Notes under the pieces: model-generated
Seen by the model: only the letters and a program-made list of their open reading frames with translations
What the model was told of the DNA's origin: nothing
Database searches by the model: none
Part shown: piece by piece, positions 24,997 through 32,981 of the stretch
Layout: every line of letters begins with the position of its first letter
Position numbering within the stretch: position 1 is the stretch's first letter
From: Arthrobacter gandavensis
GTDB lineage: Bacteria > Actinomycetota > Actinomycetes > Actinomycetales > Micrococcaceae
NCBI RefSeq assembly: GCF_009192735.1
Contig: NZ_VTFU01000001.1
Location: 1,178,001 to 1,242,000, forward strand
Length of the DNA: 64,000 nucleotides
Reading direction: 5' to 3'
Program-made: the position numbers and the translations under genes

Positions 24997-27333
24997 TTAG
25001 GAGAGAGATTCGGCGGTTGACCAGGGGGTGCGCAGGGCGCGCTCCCCAAGCACCCGCCGCTTGCCGACGATGCTCACCTCGGCCGTTACGCCGGCGTCGG
25101 CGGCCGACGGGCCGGCGATGAGCCGCAGCGGTCCGGGATCAACTCCCAGTGTGCCGTCTTCGCCCGTAACCGCCAGCCGGCCGGCATCCACTTGGAAGTG
25201 CACCGTCAATGATTGACCGGCTGCGACCGGGACCCGGGCGAATCCGATGAGCTGCACCCGCGGGCGGACCACCGGGGCCGTGGGGAACGCGGCGTACAAC
25301 TGGACCACCTCAACCGTGTCGCCGCCGTCATTGCGTATGGTCACGGCCGCGTCCAGCGAACCTCCCGTGCTGAGGCTTGCTGCGGCTGTGATTCCTTCAT
25401 AGACGACCGCGCCACGAGTGAGCCCGAATCCAAACGGGTACAGGGGCGTGTTATCCAGTGCCGTGATTCCGGGATTTGAGAGTCCAAGCGCCGGCTGCAG
25501 GTACGTCGTTGAGGCGGAAGGGTGGCGGGGGATCTGCACCGGCAGGCGCCCGGTTGCTCCTACCCGGCCGGAGAGCACCCCCGCCACCGCAGCGGCACCG
25601 TCCGCGCCGGGGAAAAACGCCTGGATGATGCCGCGCGCCTTCTCATAGGCCCCGAGGGCATACGGGCGGCCGGACAGTATGACCAGAATGGTCGGCACTC
25701 CCGTTTCAAGGACCGCGCTGACGAGCGCGTCCTGCCCGCCCGGCAGCCGAAGGTCCTCAGCGTCGCACCCTTCGCCTGACGTGCCGTCACCAAACAACCC
25801 TGCAATGTCACCAACGGCCACGACGGCCACATCGCTGCCGCGGGCGAGCGCGGCAGCATCAGCCACTCGTTCGGTTCCGCCGGAGGTAATCCCGGCACCT
25901 GCTTCGAAGCGCACCCGCTCCGCCCCAAATTCGTCACGGATCGCCGACAGGAGTGTCGGAATCCTGATGCCCGGGTCATGCCCGGGGTACTTGGAAAGCA
26001 CATGGTTGGGGAATGCGTAGCATCCGATGAGGCTGCGGAACTGATCCGCCGCCGGCCCCAGAACCGCGATCGTTCCGGAGCCCAGAAGCGCGAGCGCATC
26101 CTCATCCCGCAACAGCACCACCGATTCCTCCGCGATACGGGACGAAATCTCCCGGTTGCGGCTGCTGTCGAGGTCTACGTCTTCTGCGTTGACCGGCACC
26201 ACGGGTTCGCCGTCGAGCAGCCCGGCCTCGAACTTGTGGCGGAGGTGGCGCTGCACGGAGCGGTCGAGTTCGCCCTCAGGGACGATGCCCTCCCGGACCA
26301 GGCGCGGCAACTCGTGGTAGGCCGCCGTTTGCGGAAGTTCGACATCGACTCCCGCGTGCAGTGCCAAGCGGCCGGCTTCCGCCGTGTCATGGGCGACGTG
26401 GTGCATCGCAGAGAGGAACGGCACCGCCCAGTAGTCGGCCACGACGGTGCCTTCGAATCCCCACCGTTCGCGCAGCAGTGTCGTCAGCAGATAACGGCTC
26501 GAGGTGCACGGCACACCATCTATATCCGTATAAGAGGTCATGACGCTGCGGGCGCGTCCCTGTCTAAGCGCGGCCTCGAACGGCGGCAGCACGGTGTCCG
26601 CGAACTCGCGCGCACCCATGCTGACGGGGCCGTGGTTGCGGGCGCCGCGCGAGGCCGCGTAGCCGGCGAAGTGCTTCAGCGTCGCTATAATTCCCTCGCT
26701 TTCCAGTCCCGCCACGTAGGCGGCACCGAGCTGTGAAACGACGTAGGGGTCTTCCCCGAAGGTCTCCTCCACGCGGCCCCAGCGGTAGTCCTTGACCACA
26801 TCCACTACGGGGGCGAGTCCCTGGTGGATGCCCAGGGACCGCATGTCGGAGCCTATCGCTTCCGCCATTGCGCGGATCAGGTCCTCGTCGAAGGTTGCCG
26901 CCCAGGCCAGGGGTGTGGGGAACGCTGTGGCACCGTAGGCGGCAAGACCGGTGAGGCACTCCTCATGGGCAATGGCCGGGATGCCGAGCCGGTTGGACGC
27001 GGCAACACGCTCCTGCAACTCGCGCAGGCGCCGCACCCCCTCGGCAACGGTGACCGGTTCCGTGCCGAAGACCCGGGTGAGCTGCCCGAGCCCGTTACCG
27101 ATTGGATCGACGGCGGAGCCGGGGCCGTGCTCCAGTTTGGGAGCGAAGTCGCCTGCGGCGTCAGTGAGCCAAAGGGACCCGAGTTGGGCCGCTTTCTCTT
27201 CGAGGGTCAGTTCGGCGGTTAACAGACGGGCACGTTCGGCGGGAGGCAGTGACTGATCCCGCCACCTCCCTTCGGGACTGTCACCCTGGACGGTTGGGGA
27301 TTGAACCGTTGGGGTTGGGTTCTCGCTCAGCAT
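24997..27333 (-). CDS. Glycoside hydrolase family 3 enzyme, cytoplasmic
   Basis: A 778-residue GH3 protein. The N-terminal TIM-barrel has IPAIAHEECLTGL and LAPVVDVVKDYRWGRVEETFGEDP; the predicted nucleophile is Asp300 in TVVADYWAV. The second alpha/beta domain contains AVVAVGDIAGLFGDGTSGEG, and the C-terminus has a fibronectin-III-like segment. HEECLTG is common in beta-xylosidase/arabinosidase-like GH3 members, but beta-glucosidase or beta-galactosidase activity is equally possible. No signal peptide. The ATG at 27333 overlaps the upstream permease stop (TGATG); the frame open to 27627 is antisense. It is the last gene of the importer operon. Confidence 0.92.
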   Translation of the reverse strand: MLSENPTPTVQSPTVQGDSPEGRWRDQSLPPAERARLLTAELTLEEKAAQLGSLWLTDAAGDFAPKLEHGPGSAVDPIGNGLGQLTRVFGTEPVTVAEGVRRLRELQERVAASNRLGIPAIAHEECLTGLAAYGATAFPTPLAWAATFDEDLIRAMAEAIGSDMRSLGIHQGLAPVVDVVKDYRWGRVEETFGEDPYVVSQLGAAYVAGLESEGIIATLKHFAGYAASRGARNHGPVSMGAREFADTVLPPFEAALRQGRARSVMTSYTDIDGVPCTSSRYLLTTLLRERWGFEGTVVADYWAVPFLSAMHHVAHDTAEAGRLALHAGVDVELPQTAAYHELPRLVREGIVPEGELDRSVQRHLRHKFEAGLLDGEPVVPVNAEDVDLDSSRNREISSRIAEESVVLLRDEDALALLGSGTIAVLGPAADQFRSLIGCYAFPNHVLSKYPGHDPGIRIPTLLSAIRDEFGAERVRFEAGAGITSGGTERVADAAALARGSDVAVVAVGDIAGLFGDGTSGEGCDAEDLRLPGGQDALVSAVLETGVPTILVILSGRPYALGAYEKARGIIQAFFPGADGAAAVAGVLSGRVGATGRLPVQIPRHPSASTTYLQPALGLSNPGITALDNTPLYPFGFGLTRGAVVYEGITAAASLSTGGSLDAAVTIRNDGGDTVEVVQLYAAFPTAPVVRPRVQLIGFARVPVAAGQSLTVHFQVDAGRLAVTGEDGTLGVDPGPLRLIAGPSAADAGVTAEVSIVGKRRVLGERALRTPWSTAESLS

Positions 27334-28238
27334 CAGCCCTTGAACGCTCCATCCATGATCCCGGAGACCATGCGGCGGCCCACAAAGAAGAACACGATCA
27401 GCAACGGCAGGGTTGCCAGGAATGAACCGCCCATGGCCAGGGCCACGTCGATGGTACGGTTTGCCTGCAGCTGCTTGAGCGCGATCTGCACGGTGAACAG
27501 TTCCGGGGACTTCAGGACGATGAACGGCCACATAAAGTCGTTCCACACGCTGGTGAACGTAATCAGTCCAAGAACGAATGCTGCGGGACGCACGACCGGG
27601 AACGCGATCCCCCAAAACATCTGCCATGAATTGGCACCGTCAAGGGTTGCCGCCTGGATGAGTTCGTCACTGACCGTGGTGGACATGTGCTGGCGCATCC
27701 AGAAGATGCCGAATGCGCTGGCAAGTCCGGGCACGATGATGGCCTGCAGCGTATCGACCCATCCCAGCTGGGAAATGATCAGGTACTGCGGGATCACGCT
27801 GAGCTGGGCAGGGACGGTCATCGTCAGGATCACGATAAGGAACAGGGTGTTTCGACCGGGGAACTGCAGTTTGGCGAAGGCGAATCCGGCCATCGCGCAC
27901 ATGATCGAGGACACGACTGCGACTGTGAGCGAGACGAACACGCTGTTCATCAGGGCGGCGAAGAACGGGACGGTGTCAAACACCTTCGCGGTGACTTCAA
28001 AGAACTGGGTGCCCGGATACAGCCGCGGCGGGAGCGAGGTAACGGCCGACGCCCCTGCGGACGCAATGACGAACATGTAATACAGCGGGAACACCGACAC
28101 GGCGACGGCGATGCCGAGAAAGATGTACGCGGACCGGCTGACACTGCCGCCCCTGCCGCGCCGCTTGGGGGTGCGGGCCGGCTTCGTCTTCGGTGCCGGC
28201 AGCACCTGCGGGATGGCCTGATCGATCGCATCCGACAT
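27333..28238 (-). CDS. ABC sugar transporter permease, MalG type
   Basis: A 301-residue CUT1-family inner-membrane permease with about six membrane segments. The cytoplasmic EAA loop reads ELIQAATLDGANSWQMFWGIAFP, and the C-terminus RRMVSGIMDGAFKG is typical of MalG-like subunits. It overlaps the MalF-like gene by one base (TGATG) and the GH3 gene by the same arrangement, so all are coupled. It pairs with the other permease to import an oligosaccharide delivered by the binding protein at 29264. No ATPase gene is nearby. Confidence 0.93.
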   Translation of the reverse strand: MSDAIDQAIPQVLPAPKTKPARTPKRRGRGGSVSRSAYIFLGIAVAVSVFPLYYMFVIASAGASAVTSLPPRLYPGTQFFEVTAKVFDTVPFFAALMNSVFVSLTVAVVSSIMCAMAGFAFAKLQFPGRNTLFLIVILTMTVPAQLSVIPQYLIISQLGWVDTLQAIIVPGLASAFGIFWMRQHMSTTVSDELIQAATLDGANSWQMFWGIAFPVVRPAAFVLGLITFTSVWNDFMWPFIVLKSPELFTVQIALKQLQANRTIDVALAMGGSFLATLPLLIVFFFVGRRMVSGIMDGAFKG

Positions 28239-29194
28239 CAGTTCGCCTTTCTCGTACGGGTGGACAGGTAGAAGTTGAGAAGGGACACGAGAACCACGAT
28301 CACGAACAGGACGACGCCGATCGCGGAGCCGTAGCCGAACTGGAATTGGCCGAACCCCTGTTCATAGAGGAAGAGAGCCAGCGTCTGGCACTGCCGCCCG
28401 GCGCCGCAGGTGAGGCCCGATTCAGGCGACACCAGCAGCGGTTCCGTGAAGATCTGCAGACCACCGATGGTGGACATGATGACGGTGAAGATGATGACGG
28501 GGCGCAGTGCGGGAATTGTCAGATGACGGAACTGCTGCCAGCTCGATGCTCCGTCGACGGAGGCTGCCTCGAACATTTCCCGGGGCAGCGACTGCAGCCC
28601 GGCAAGGTAGAGCAAGGTGTTGTATCCAAACCAGCGCCACATGACCATCGCCGAAATGAGGATCCAGGATCCATAGTTCGTGGCCAGGAAGTTCACGGAG
28701 GGCAGCCCGAACACCCCCAGCAGCCAGTTGATGAACCCGAAGTTCTTATCGAAGATCTGGGCAAAGACAATCGCGGTGGCCGCAACGGAGGTGATGTAGG
28801 GAACCAGGAGCGCCATGCGGAAGAAATTTGCCCAGCGCAACCGCGCGTGGTTCAGCAGGTGGGCAAGGAAGAGCGCCAGAAGCAGCTGCGGGATCGTCGA
28901 GATCAGGAAGATCCCGAACGTGTTAAGCAGCGCATTCCAAAACCGCCCGTCGGCGAACAGCCGTTCGAAGTTCCCGAAACCGATGAAGGTTTGTTCTCCG
29001 ATGGGATTCCACTCGAACATCGAGACGTAGAAGGTGAAGAGAAGGGGAAAAAGTCCGAAGATCAGGAAGATGATGAAAAAAGGAGCTACGTAAGCGTAGG
29101 GCGCGATCCGCTCGGCGAGCGAGTGTTGGATTCGCGGTTTCCGGACCGGGGTTTTGCGCTTGGCGCGCGAAGGGGTGGCTGTCGCCGTTGACAC
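28238..29194 (-). CDS. ABC sugar transporter permease, MalF type
   Basis: A 318-residue CUT1 permease. A basic N-terminus is followed by a first helix (YAYVAPFFIIFLIFGLFP) and further membrane segments. The EAA loop EMFEAASVDGASSWQQFRHLTIP contacts the ATPase. A periplasm-side loop carries two Cys (GLTCGAGRQC) that might form a disulphide, which is unusual. The start is GTG at 29194 with GGAGGT 7 nt upstream. It follows the binding-protein gene after a 69-bp gap containing a strong hairpin. Confidence 0.93.
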   Translation of the reverse strand: MSTATATPSRAKRKTPVRKPRIQHSLAERIAPYAYVAPFFIIFLIFGLFPLLFTFYVSMFEWNPIGEQTFIGFGNFERLFADGRFWNALLNTFGIFLISTIPQLLLALFLAHLLNHARLRWANFFRMALLVPYITSVAATAIVFAQIFDKNFGFINWLLGVFGLPSVNFLATNYGSWILISAMVMWRWFGYNTLLYLAGLQSLPREMFEAASVDGASSWQQFRHLTIPALRPVIIFTVIMSTIGGLQIFTEPLLVSPESGLTCGAGRQCQTLALFLYEQGFGQFQFGYGSAIGVVLFVIVVLVSLLNFYLSTRTRKAN

Positions 29195-29214
29195 AGGAAT
29201 ACCTCCGTCGAGAG

Positions 29215-29246
29215 GTGGCCCCGGCGCGTTTCCGCGCCGGGGCCAC
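29215..29246 (-). other. Intercistronic stem-loop between binding protein and permease genes
   Basis: A perfect 14-bp GC-rich stem, GTGGCCCCGGCGCG (29215-29228) with 29233-29246, closes a TTTC loop. There is no T-tract. Such structures after a binding-protein gene usually protect the upstream mRNA or cause partial termination, giving more binding protein than permease. Confidence 0.75.
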
Positions 29247-29263
29247 TCGGTTGGATGGGACGA

Positions 29264-30538
29264 TCAGCCGCCGATGGCCTGTTTGGCCGAGTCGAGGGCG
29301 GTTTCCCAAGCCTCACCCGAGGGGACATTGCCAGACTCCACCTCGATGAGGGTGTTGAGGAGGGCCGCGTTGATCGGACTTGTGTCAGGGCCGTTGTAGA
29401 ACGAGGGGAACTTCTGGACCGAGGTCGCCATGACCTCGCCAATCTTTGAGTCTCCAAAGAACGGGTCGGTGTAGTCCAGGACCACCTGGCTTTCGACGGC
29501 GGATGTCGCTGCCGGGAAGGTGCCGGACTTCACGAAGTGATCCTCCTGGCCCTCTGCCGAGAGCATCGTCTTGATGTACTGCCATGCGGCCTCGGGGTTC
29601 TCGGCGCGTGCCGGAATAGCAATGACGCTGCCGCCCCAGTTGCCGCCGACACCCGGAACGCTGGCGATGCGCCAGTCCCCCGCGGTGTCGGGAGCATCGG
29701 TCTTGATCCCCGAGAGGATCCAGGACGGCGCGACGGTTACGGCAAAGGCACCGTTCGCGCGGCCCGGGGCCCAGCCCGAGGACCATGCGGCGATACCTGC
29801 GCTGATGCCGGCCTCGTGGGTGTCGAGGGCCACTTGGAACGCGTCCTTCACCTGTGGGTTGGTGTCGTAGACAAGTTCGCCCTCCGGCGAGTAGTACTTT
29901 TCGCTGACCTGGTTAACGGTTGAAAAGAAGACGCTGGTCTCGATGTTGTCGACGAAGGGCTTACCGGTGGCCGCCGTGTACTTCTCACCCATGGCGATGA
30001 AGGCGGGCCAGTCATTCCACGCGGCGGCAACCTCGTCGGGCTCGGACGGCAGGCCGGCAGCCTCGAAGAGGTCGGCGCGGTAGGCGAAGCCCAGCCCGCC
30101 GACGTCGGTCGGGATGCCGATAACGGATCCGTCCTCAGCGGTGGCCGCGTCCGCCGCCCACTCCAGGTAGTCCGTGGCGATATCGTCCCCGCCCAAGGTG
30201 CGCAGGTCCAGGAAGTTGGAGCTGTTCTCGACGAACTTCGGCAGGTCATCATTCTGGATCATGATGAGGTCCGGCACTTTACCGCCGGCCAGGGCTGCGG
30301 TGAGGGCGGTGGCGGTTTCCGTTGTGCTGCCAACCTCGGTGAGCTTGATTTTCGCGTCCGGCACCTTCTTGAGGTACTCAGCAACGTTGTCCTTCGCATT
30401 GACCCCCGTGAAGGACCAGAAGGAGGCCTCCGCGTTGGGGTCATCCGATGTGCTGCCACCGCTGTTGGAACCACATCCGCTTAGGGCCAGGGTCAGTGCT
30501 GCTGCTGTGGCTGCTATCGCCGTCAGGCTTCTTTTCAC
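29264..30538 (-). CDS. Sugar ABC transporter substrate-binding lipoprotein
   Basis: A 424-residue family-1 solute-binding protein. The N-terminus MKRSLTAIAATAAALTLAL leads to the lipobox ALSGCGS, so it is anchored outside the membrane. The body shows the family pattern (GGKVPDLIMIQNDDLPKFVE, GIPTDVGGLGFAYRADLFEAAGLP, PSWILSGI, NPEAAWQYIKTML). The start is GTG at 30538 with AGAGGAA about 6 nt upstream. The ligand is probably an oligosaccharide, judged from the hydrolases around it. It is the first gene of the operon; a promoter and operator lie just upstream. Confidence 0.93.
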   Translation of the reverse strand: MKRSLTAIAATAAALTLALSGCGSNSGGSTSDDPNAEASFWSFTGVNAKDNVAEYLKKVPDAKIKLTEVGSTTETATALTAALAGGKVPDLIMIQNDDLPKFVENSSNFLDLRTLGGDDIATDYLEWAADAATAEDGSVIGIPTDVGGLGFAYRADLFEAAGLPSEPDEVAAAWNDWPAFIAMGEKYTAATGKPFVDNIETSVFFSTVNQVSEKYYSPEGELVYDTNPQVKDAFQVALDTHEAGISAGIAAWSSGWAPGRANGAFAVTVAPSWILSGIKTDAPDTAGDWRIASVPGVGGNWGGSVIAIPARAENPEAAWQYIKTMLSAEGQEDHFVKSGTFPAATSAVESQVVLDYTDPFFGDSKIGEVMATSVQKFPSFYNGPDTSPINAALLNTLIEVESGNVPSGEAWETALDSAKQAIGG

Positions 30539-30595
30539 GACAATTCCTCTTCTTTGGGGACTCGCATGCGATCTCGGAGCGTTCGACTCCGGCTG

Positions 30596-30644
30596 AGAGA
30601 ACGATCTCTGCGCATAACGTAACCTGCGTGGTGGTGGCACGCAA
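30596..30644 (-). promoter_or_regulatory. Promoter and operator of the importer operon
   Basis: On the minus strand TTGCGT (complement of 30639-30644) and TACGTT (30616-30621) are spaced by 17 bp. The palindrome-like AGAGATCGTTCTCT (30596-30609) follows, placed about where transcription would start. Its centre is CG, as in many LacI-family operators, and it differs by one base from the perfect palindrome found at 37693. A bound repressor here would block the promoter. Confidence 0.65.
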
Positions 30645-30673
30645 GAGCCAATTTGCGATACTTGCCCCGGATA

Positions 30674-30687
30674 AGATATCGATCTCA
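30674..30687. promoter_or_regulatory. Second, weaker operator-like site before lacI
   Basis: AGATATCGATCTCA has the same CG centre and 4 of 6 symmetric positions matching the AGAGAT half-site. It lies between the divergent importer operon and the lacI gene. Further GAGATCG half-sites occur at 30569-30575 (reverse) and 30763-30769. These may help autoregulation. Confidence 0.4.
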
Positions 30688-30829
30688 CACTCAGCCTGTG
30701 ACAAGAAAGGTTTCGAAGTGCGTGCGGCCGTAACGTCCAGCCCCACTTCCCGTGGCAACCTAGAGATCGAAGTCCAGGGTCGCACGGTCAGCCGTTTCGA
30801 TCCGTCCGTTTACCAAGAAAGAATGCACA

Positions 30830-31831
30830 ATGACACGACCCACGTTGGTGGATGTTGCCCGGCTTGCAGGGGTTTCCCGAGCCACGGCAGCGCGGGTAAT
30901 GGCGGGCGAGACGCAAGTCGACCCCAGGATGGCTGCCGCCGTCCGGCACGCCGCCAAGGAGCTGGGCTACGAGGCGAACAGTGCCGCCCGGGTGCTGCGC
31001 GGCGGACGGTCGGGGTCAATTGCGCTGATCCTTGCCTTCAATGAGCTGGACAGCCTGAGGGGAACGTTCTTCACCTCGGTCCTCAAGGGCGCCGCCAAGG
31101 GCCTCTACGCCGGCGAGATTCAACCCGTGCTTTTGCCGGCGGACAACGACGACGGCGACCGCATTCCAAGGTTCCTGCGCTCGGGAGCAGTGGACGGGGC
31201 AATCGTCATCCTGCAGCACGAGATCACCCACCTCGCGCGGGCCCTCGCCGACTCCCCCGTACCGATCGCGTGGGTGGGCCGGCCCCGCGTCGACCTCCCA
31301 CCGGACGCCATTGTGGTCGACTCTGACAATTACGGCGGCGGCAGGCTTGCGGCGCGGGCACTGGTCGAGGCCGGCCGGCGGCGGCTGGGCATTATCGCGG
31401 GCCCGCGCGACATGGAGCCCGCCCGCGACCGTGTCAGGGGATGGCGTGACGAGCTCACCGAGCTCGGCATTGACCGGACCCCCATCGTGCACGGTGATTT
31501 CACGCTGGTCAGTGGTTCCGCCGCCATGGCGCGCCTCCTCCAGCGGCACCCGGACCTCGACGGCGTCTTCGCATCCTCCGACCTGATGGCCAGCGGCGCG
31601 ATCCAGGTCCTCCAGGCGGCCGGCCACGAGATCCCGACCGACGTCGCCGTTGTTGGATTCGACGACGTCGTCATCGCAGCCACAATGAATCCAACGCTGA
31701 CGACCGTGCGCCAGCCGCTGGAGGACATGGGCCGCGTCGCCGCGGAGACCATCCTCGCCGTCGTTAAAGGAGGCACGGTCAATCGCCAGCCCATCCTCGA
31801 GACCGTCCTCGTCCAGCGGGAGTCCGCGTGA
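30830..31831 (+). CDS. LacI-family transcriptional regulator of the glycan locus
   Basis: A 333-residue regulator. The N-terminal HTH reads TLVDVARLAGVSRATAARVM with a hinge region (LGYEANSAARVLRGGRSG). The effector-binding periplasmic-protein-like core ends with GVFASSDLMASGAIQVLQA and VVGFDDVVIAATMNP. Divergent from the importer operon and first in an operon with the oxidoreductase and GH95-like genes, it is the obvious local repressor. I infer that it binds the AGAGATCGATCTCT palindromes. The inducer is likely a mono- or disaccharide product. The stop overlaps the next start (GTGA). Confidence 0.92.
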   Translation: MTRPTLVDVARLAGVSRATAARVMAGETQVDPRMAAAVRHAAKELGYEANSAARVLRGGRSGSIALILAFNELDSLRGTFFTSVLKGAAKGLYAGEIQPVLLPADNDDGDRIPRFLRSGAVDGAIVILQHEITHLARALADSPVPIAWVGRPRVDLPPDAIVVDSDNYGGGRLAARALVEAGRRRLGIIAGPRDMEPARDRVRGWRDELTELGIDRTPIVHGDFTLVSGSAAMARLLQRHPDLDGVFASSDLMASGAIQVLQAAGHEIPTDVAVVGFDDVVIAATMNPTLTTVRQPLEDMGRVAAETILAVVKGGTVNRQPILETVLVQRESA

Positions 31832-32961
31832 CGACACCCGCCGCCGGCATCCCGGCAACCCGCCCGCTGACGTCCCCCGTAAGGATCGTTCAGGTCGGTG
31901 CCGGCGCCATGGGCCGGGCGTGGATCCGAAACCTGCGGGACTCCCCCGATGTCGATCTGGTCGGCCTCGTCGACCTGGATGTCGGACTCGCACGGCGCGC
32001 CGCCGAGGATGAAGGAGTTTTGCCCCTTGCTGTCGGAGCATCCGTTGCGGACGTCGCCTCACGGTCAGGCGCCGACGCGGTCGTCAATGTGACCGTCCCC
32101 GGCGCCCACCTGCCGGTGAGCTCCGAAGCGTTGTTCGCAGGCCTGCCGGTGCTGTGCGAGAAGCCCATCGCGCCGACCGTCGCTGAGGCGCTCCTTCTCG
32201 CCGCGGCCGCGGAGGCTTCCGGACGCCTCCTGATGACCAGCCAGTCACGGCGCTACTATCCCTCGATCACCGCGTTCCGTGAACAAATCGCCGGCCTTGG
32301 GCAGTTGGGAACGGCGTCAGTCGAATTTGCGAAGGCACCCCGTTTCGGTGGTTTCCGCGACGAGATGTCACACGTGCTCCTCCTCGACATGGCGATCCAC
32401 GCTTTTGACGCTGCCCGCTATGTCCTGGACCGCGACCCTGTTGCTGTGTACTGCGAGGAATACAACCCGGGCTGGAGTTGGTATGCGGACGGCGCAGCTG
32501 CGGCCGCCATCTTCGAGTTCGCCGGCGGAGTGCGTTTGACCTACAGCGGAAGCTGGTGTGCTGACGGATTGGAAACCTCCTGGAACGGTGTCTGGCGCGT
32601 CAACGGCGCCGGAGGGACTGCACGGTGGGACGGCGAGGCCCCCCCGGAATGGCAAGCCCGGGAATCCGGCGAAGTGCTGCGGGCGCACCCTGCGCCGGCA
32701 CAGCAGGAAATCGCGGGATCACTGGCCGAATTCATCGGCGCCCTCCGCACCGGCCACACTCCGTCAGGGGAGGTCCACTCCAACGTCCTGAGCCTGGCGA
32801 TGGTGGAGGCAGCTGTGCTTTCCTCAACCCGCGGCACGCGGGTACTCATCCACGATGTTCTCGAGGACGGCTATTCGACGGCGGTCGCAGCGGCGCGCGA
32901 CGAGCGGGTCCGTGCGGCACTCACCTCCTGGGGCACGGTCCACGAGGGCCTCGCCCGCTGA
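31828..32961 (+). CDS. Gfo/Idh/MocA-family NAD(P)-dependent oxidoreductase
   Basis: A 377-residue protein with an N-terminal Rossmann fold (IVQVGAGAMGRAWIRNL) and the family EKP motif (LCEKPIAPTVAEA), whose Lys is catalytic. The C-terminal alpha/beta domain contains LLLDMAIHAFDAARYVL, where His and Asp positions typical of sugar dehydrogenases occur. It overlaps lacI by GTGA and precedes the GH95-like gene by 20 bp, so it belongs to the sugar pathway. It may oxidise a released sugar or take part in NAD-assisted glycoside cleavage; the substrate cannot be read. Confidence 0.9.
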   Translation: MTTPAAGIPATRPLTSPVRIVQVGAGAMGRAWIRNLRDSPDVDLVGLVDLDVGLARRAAEDEGVLPLAVGASVADVASRSGADAVVNVTVPGAHLPVSSEALFAGLPVLCEKPIAPTVAEALLLAAAAEASGRLLMTSQSRRYYPSITAFREQIAGLGQLGTASVEFAKAPRFGGFRDEMSHVLLLDMAIHAFDAARYVLDRDPVAVYCEEYNPGWSWYADGAAAAAIFEFAGGVRLTYSGSWCADGLETSWNGVWRVNGAGGTARWDGEAPPEWQARESGEVLRAHPAPAQQEIAGSLAEFIGALRTGHTPSGEVHSNVLSLAMVEAAVLSSTRGTRVLIHDVLEDGYSTAVAAARDERVRAALTSWGTVHEGLAR

Positions 32962-32981
32962 TCAAAGAAGCGGAGCACACC

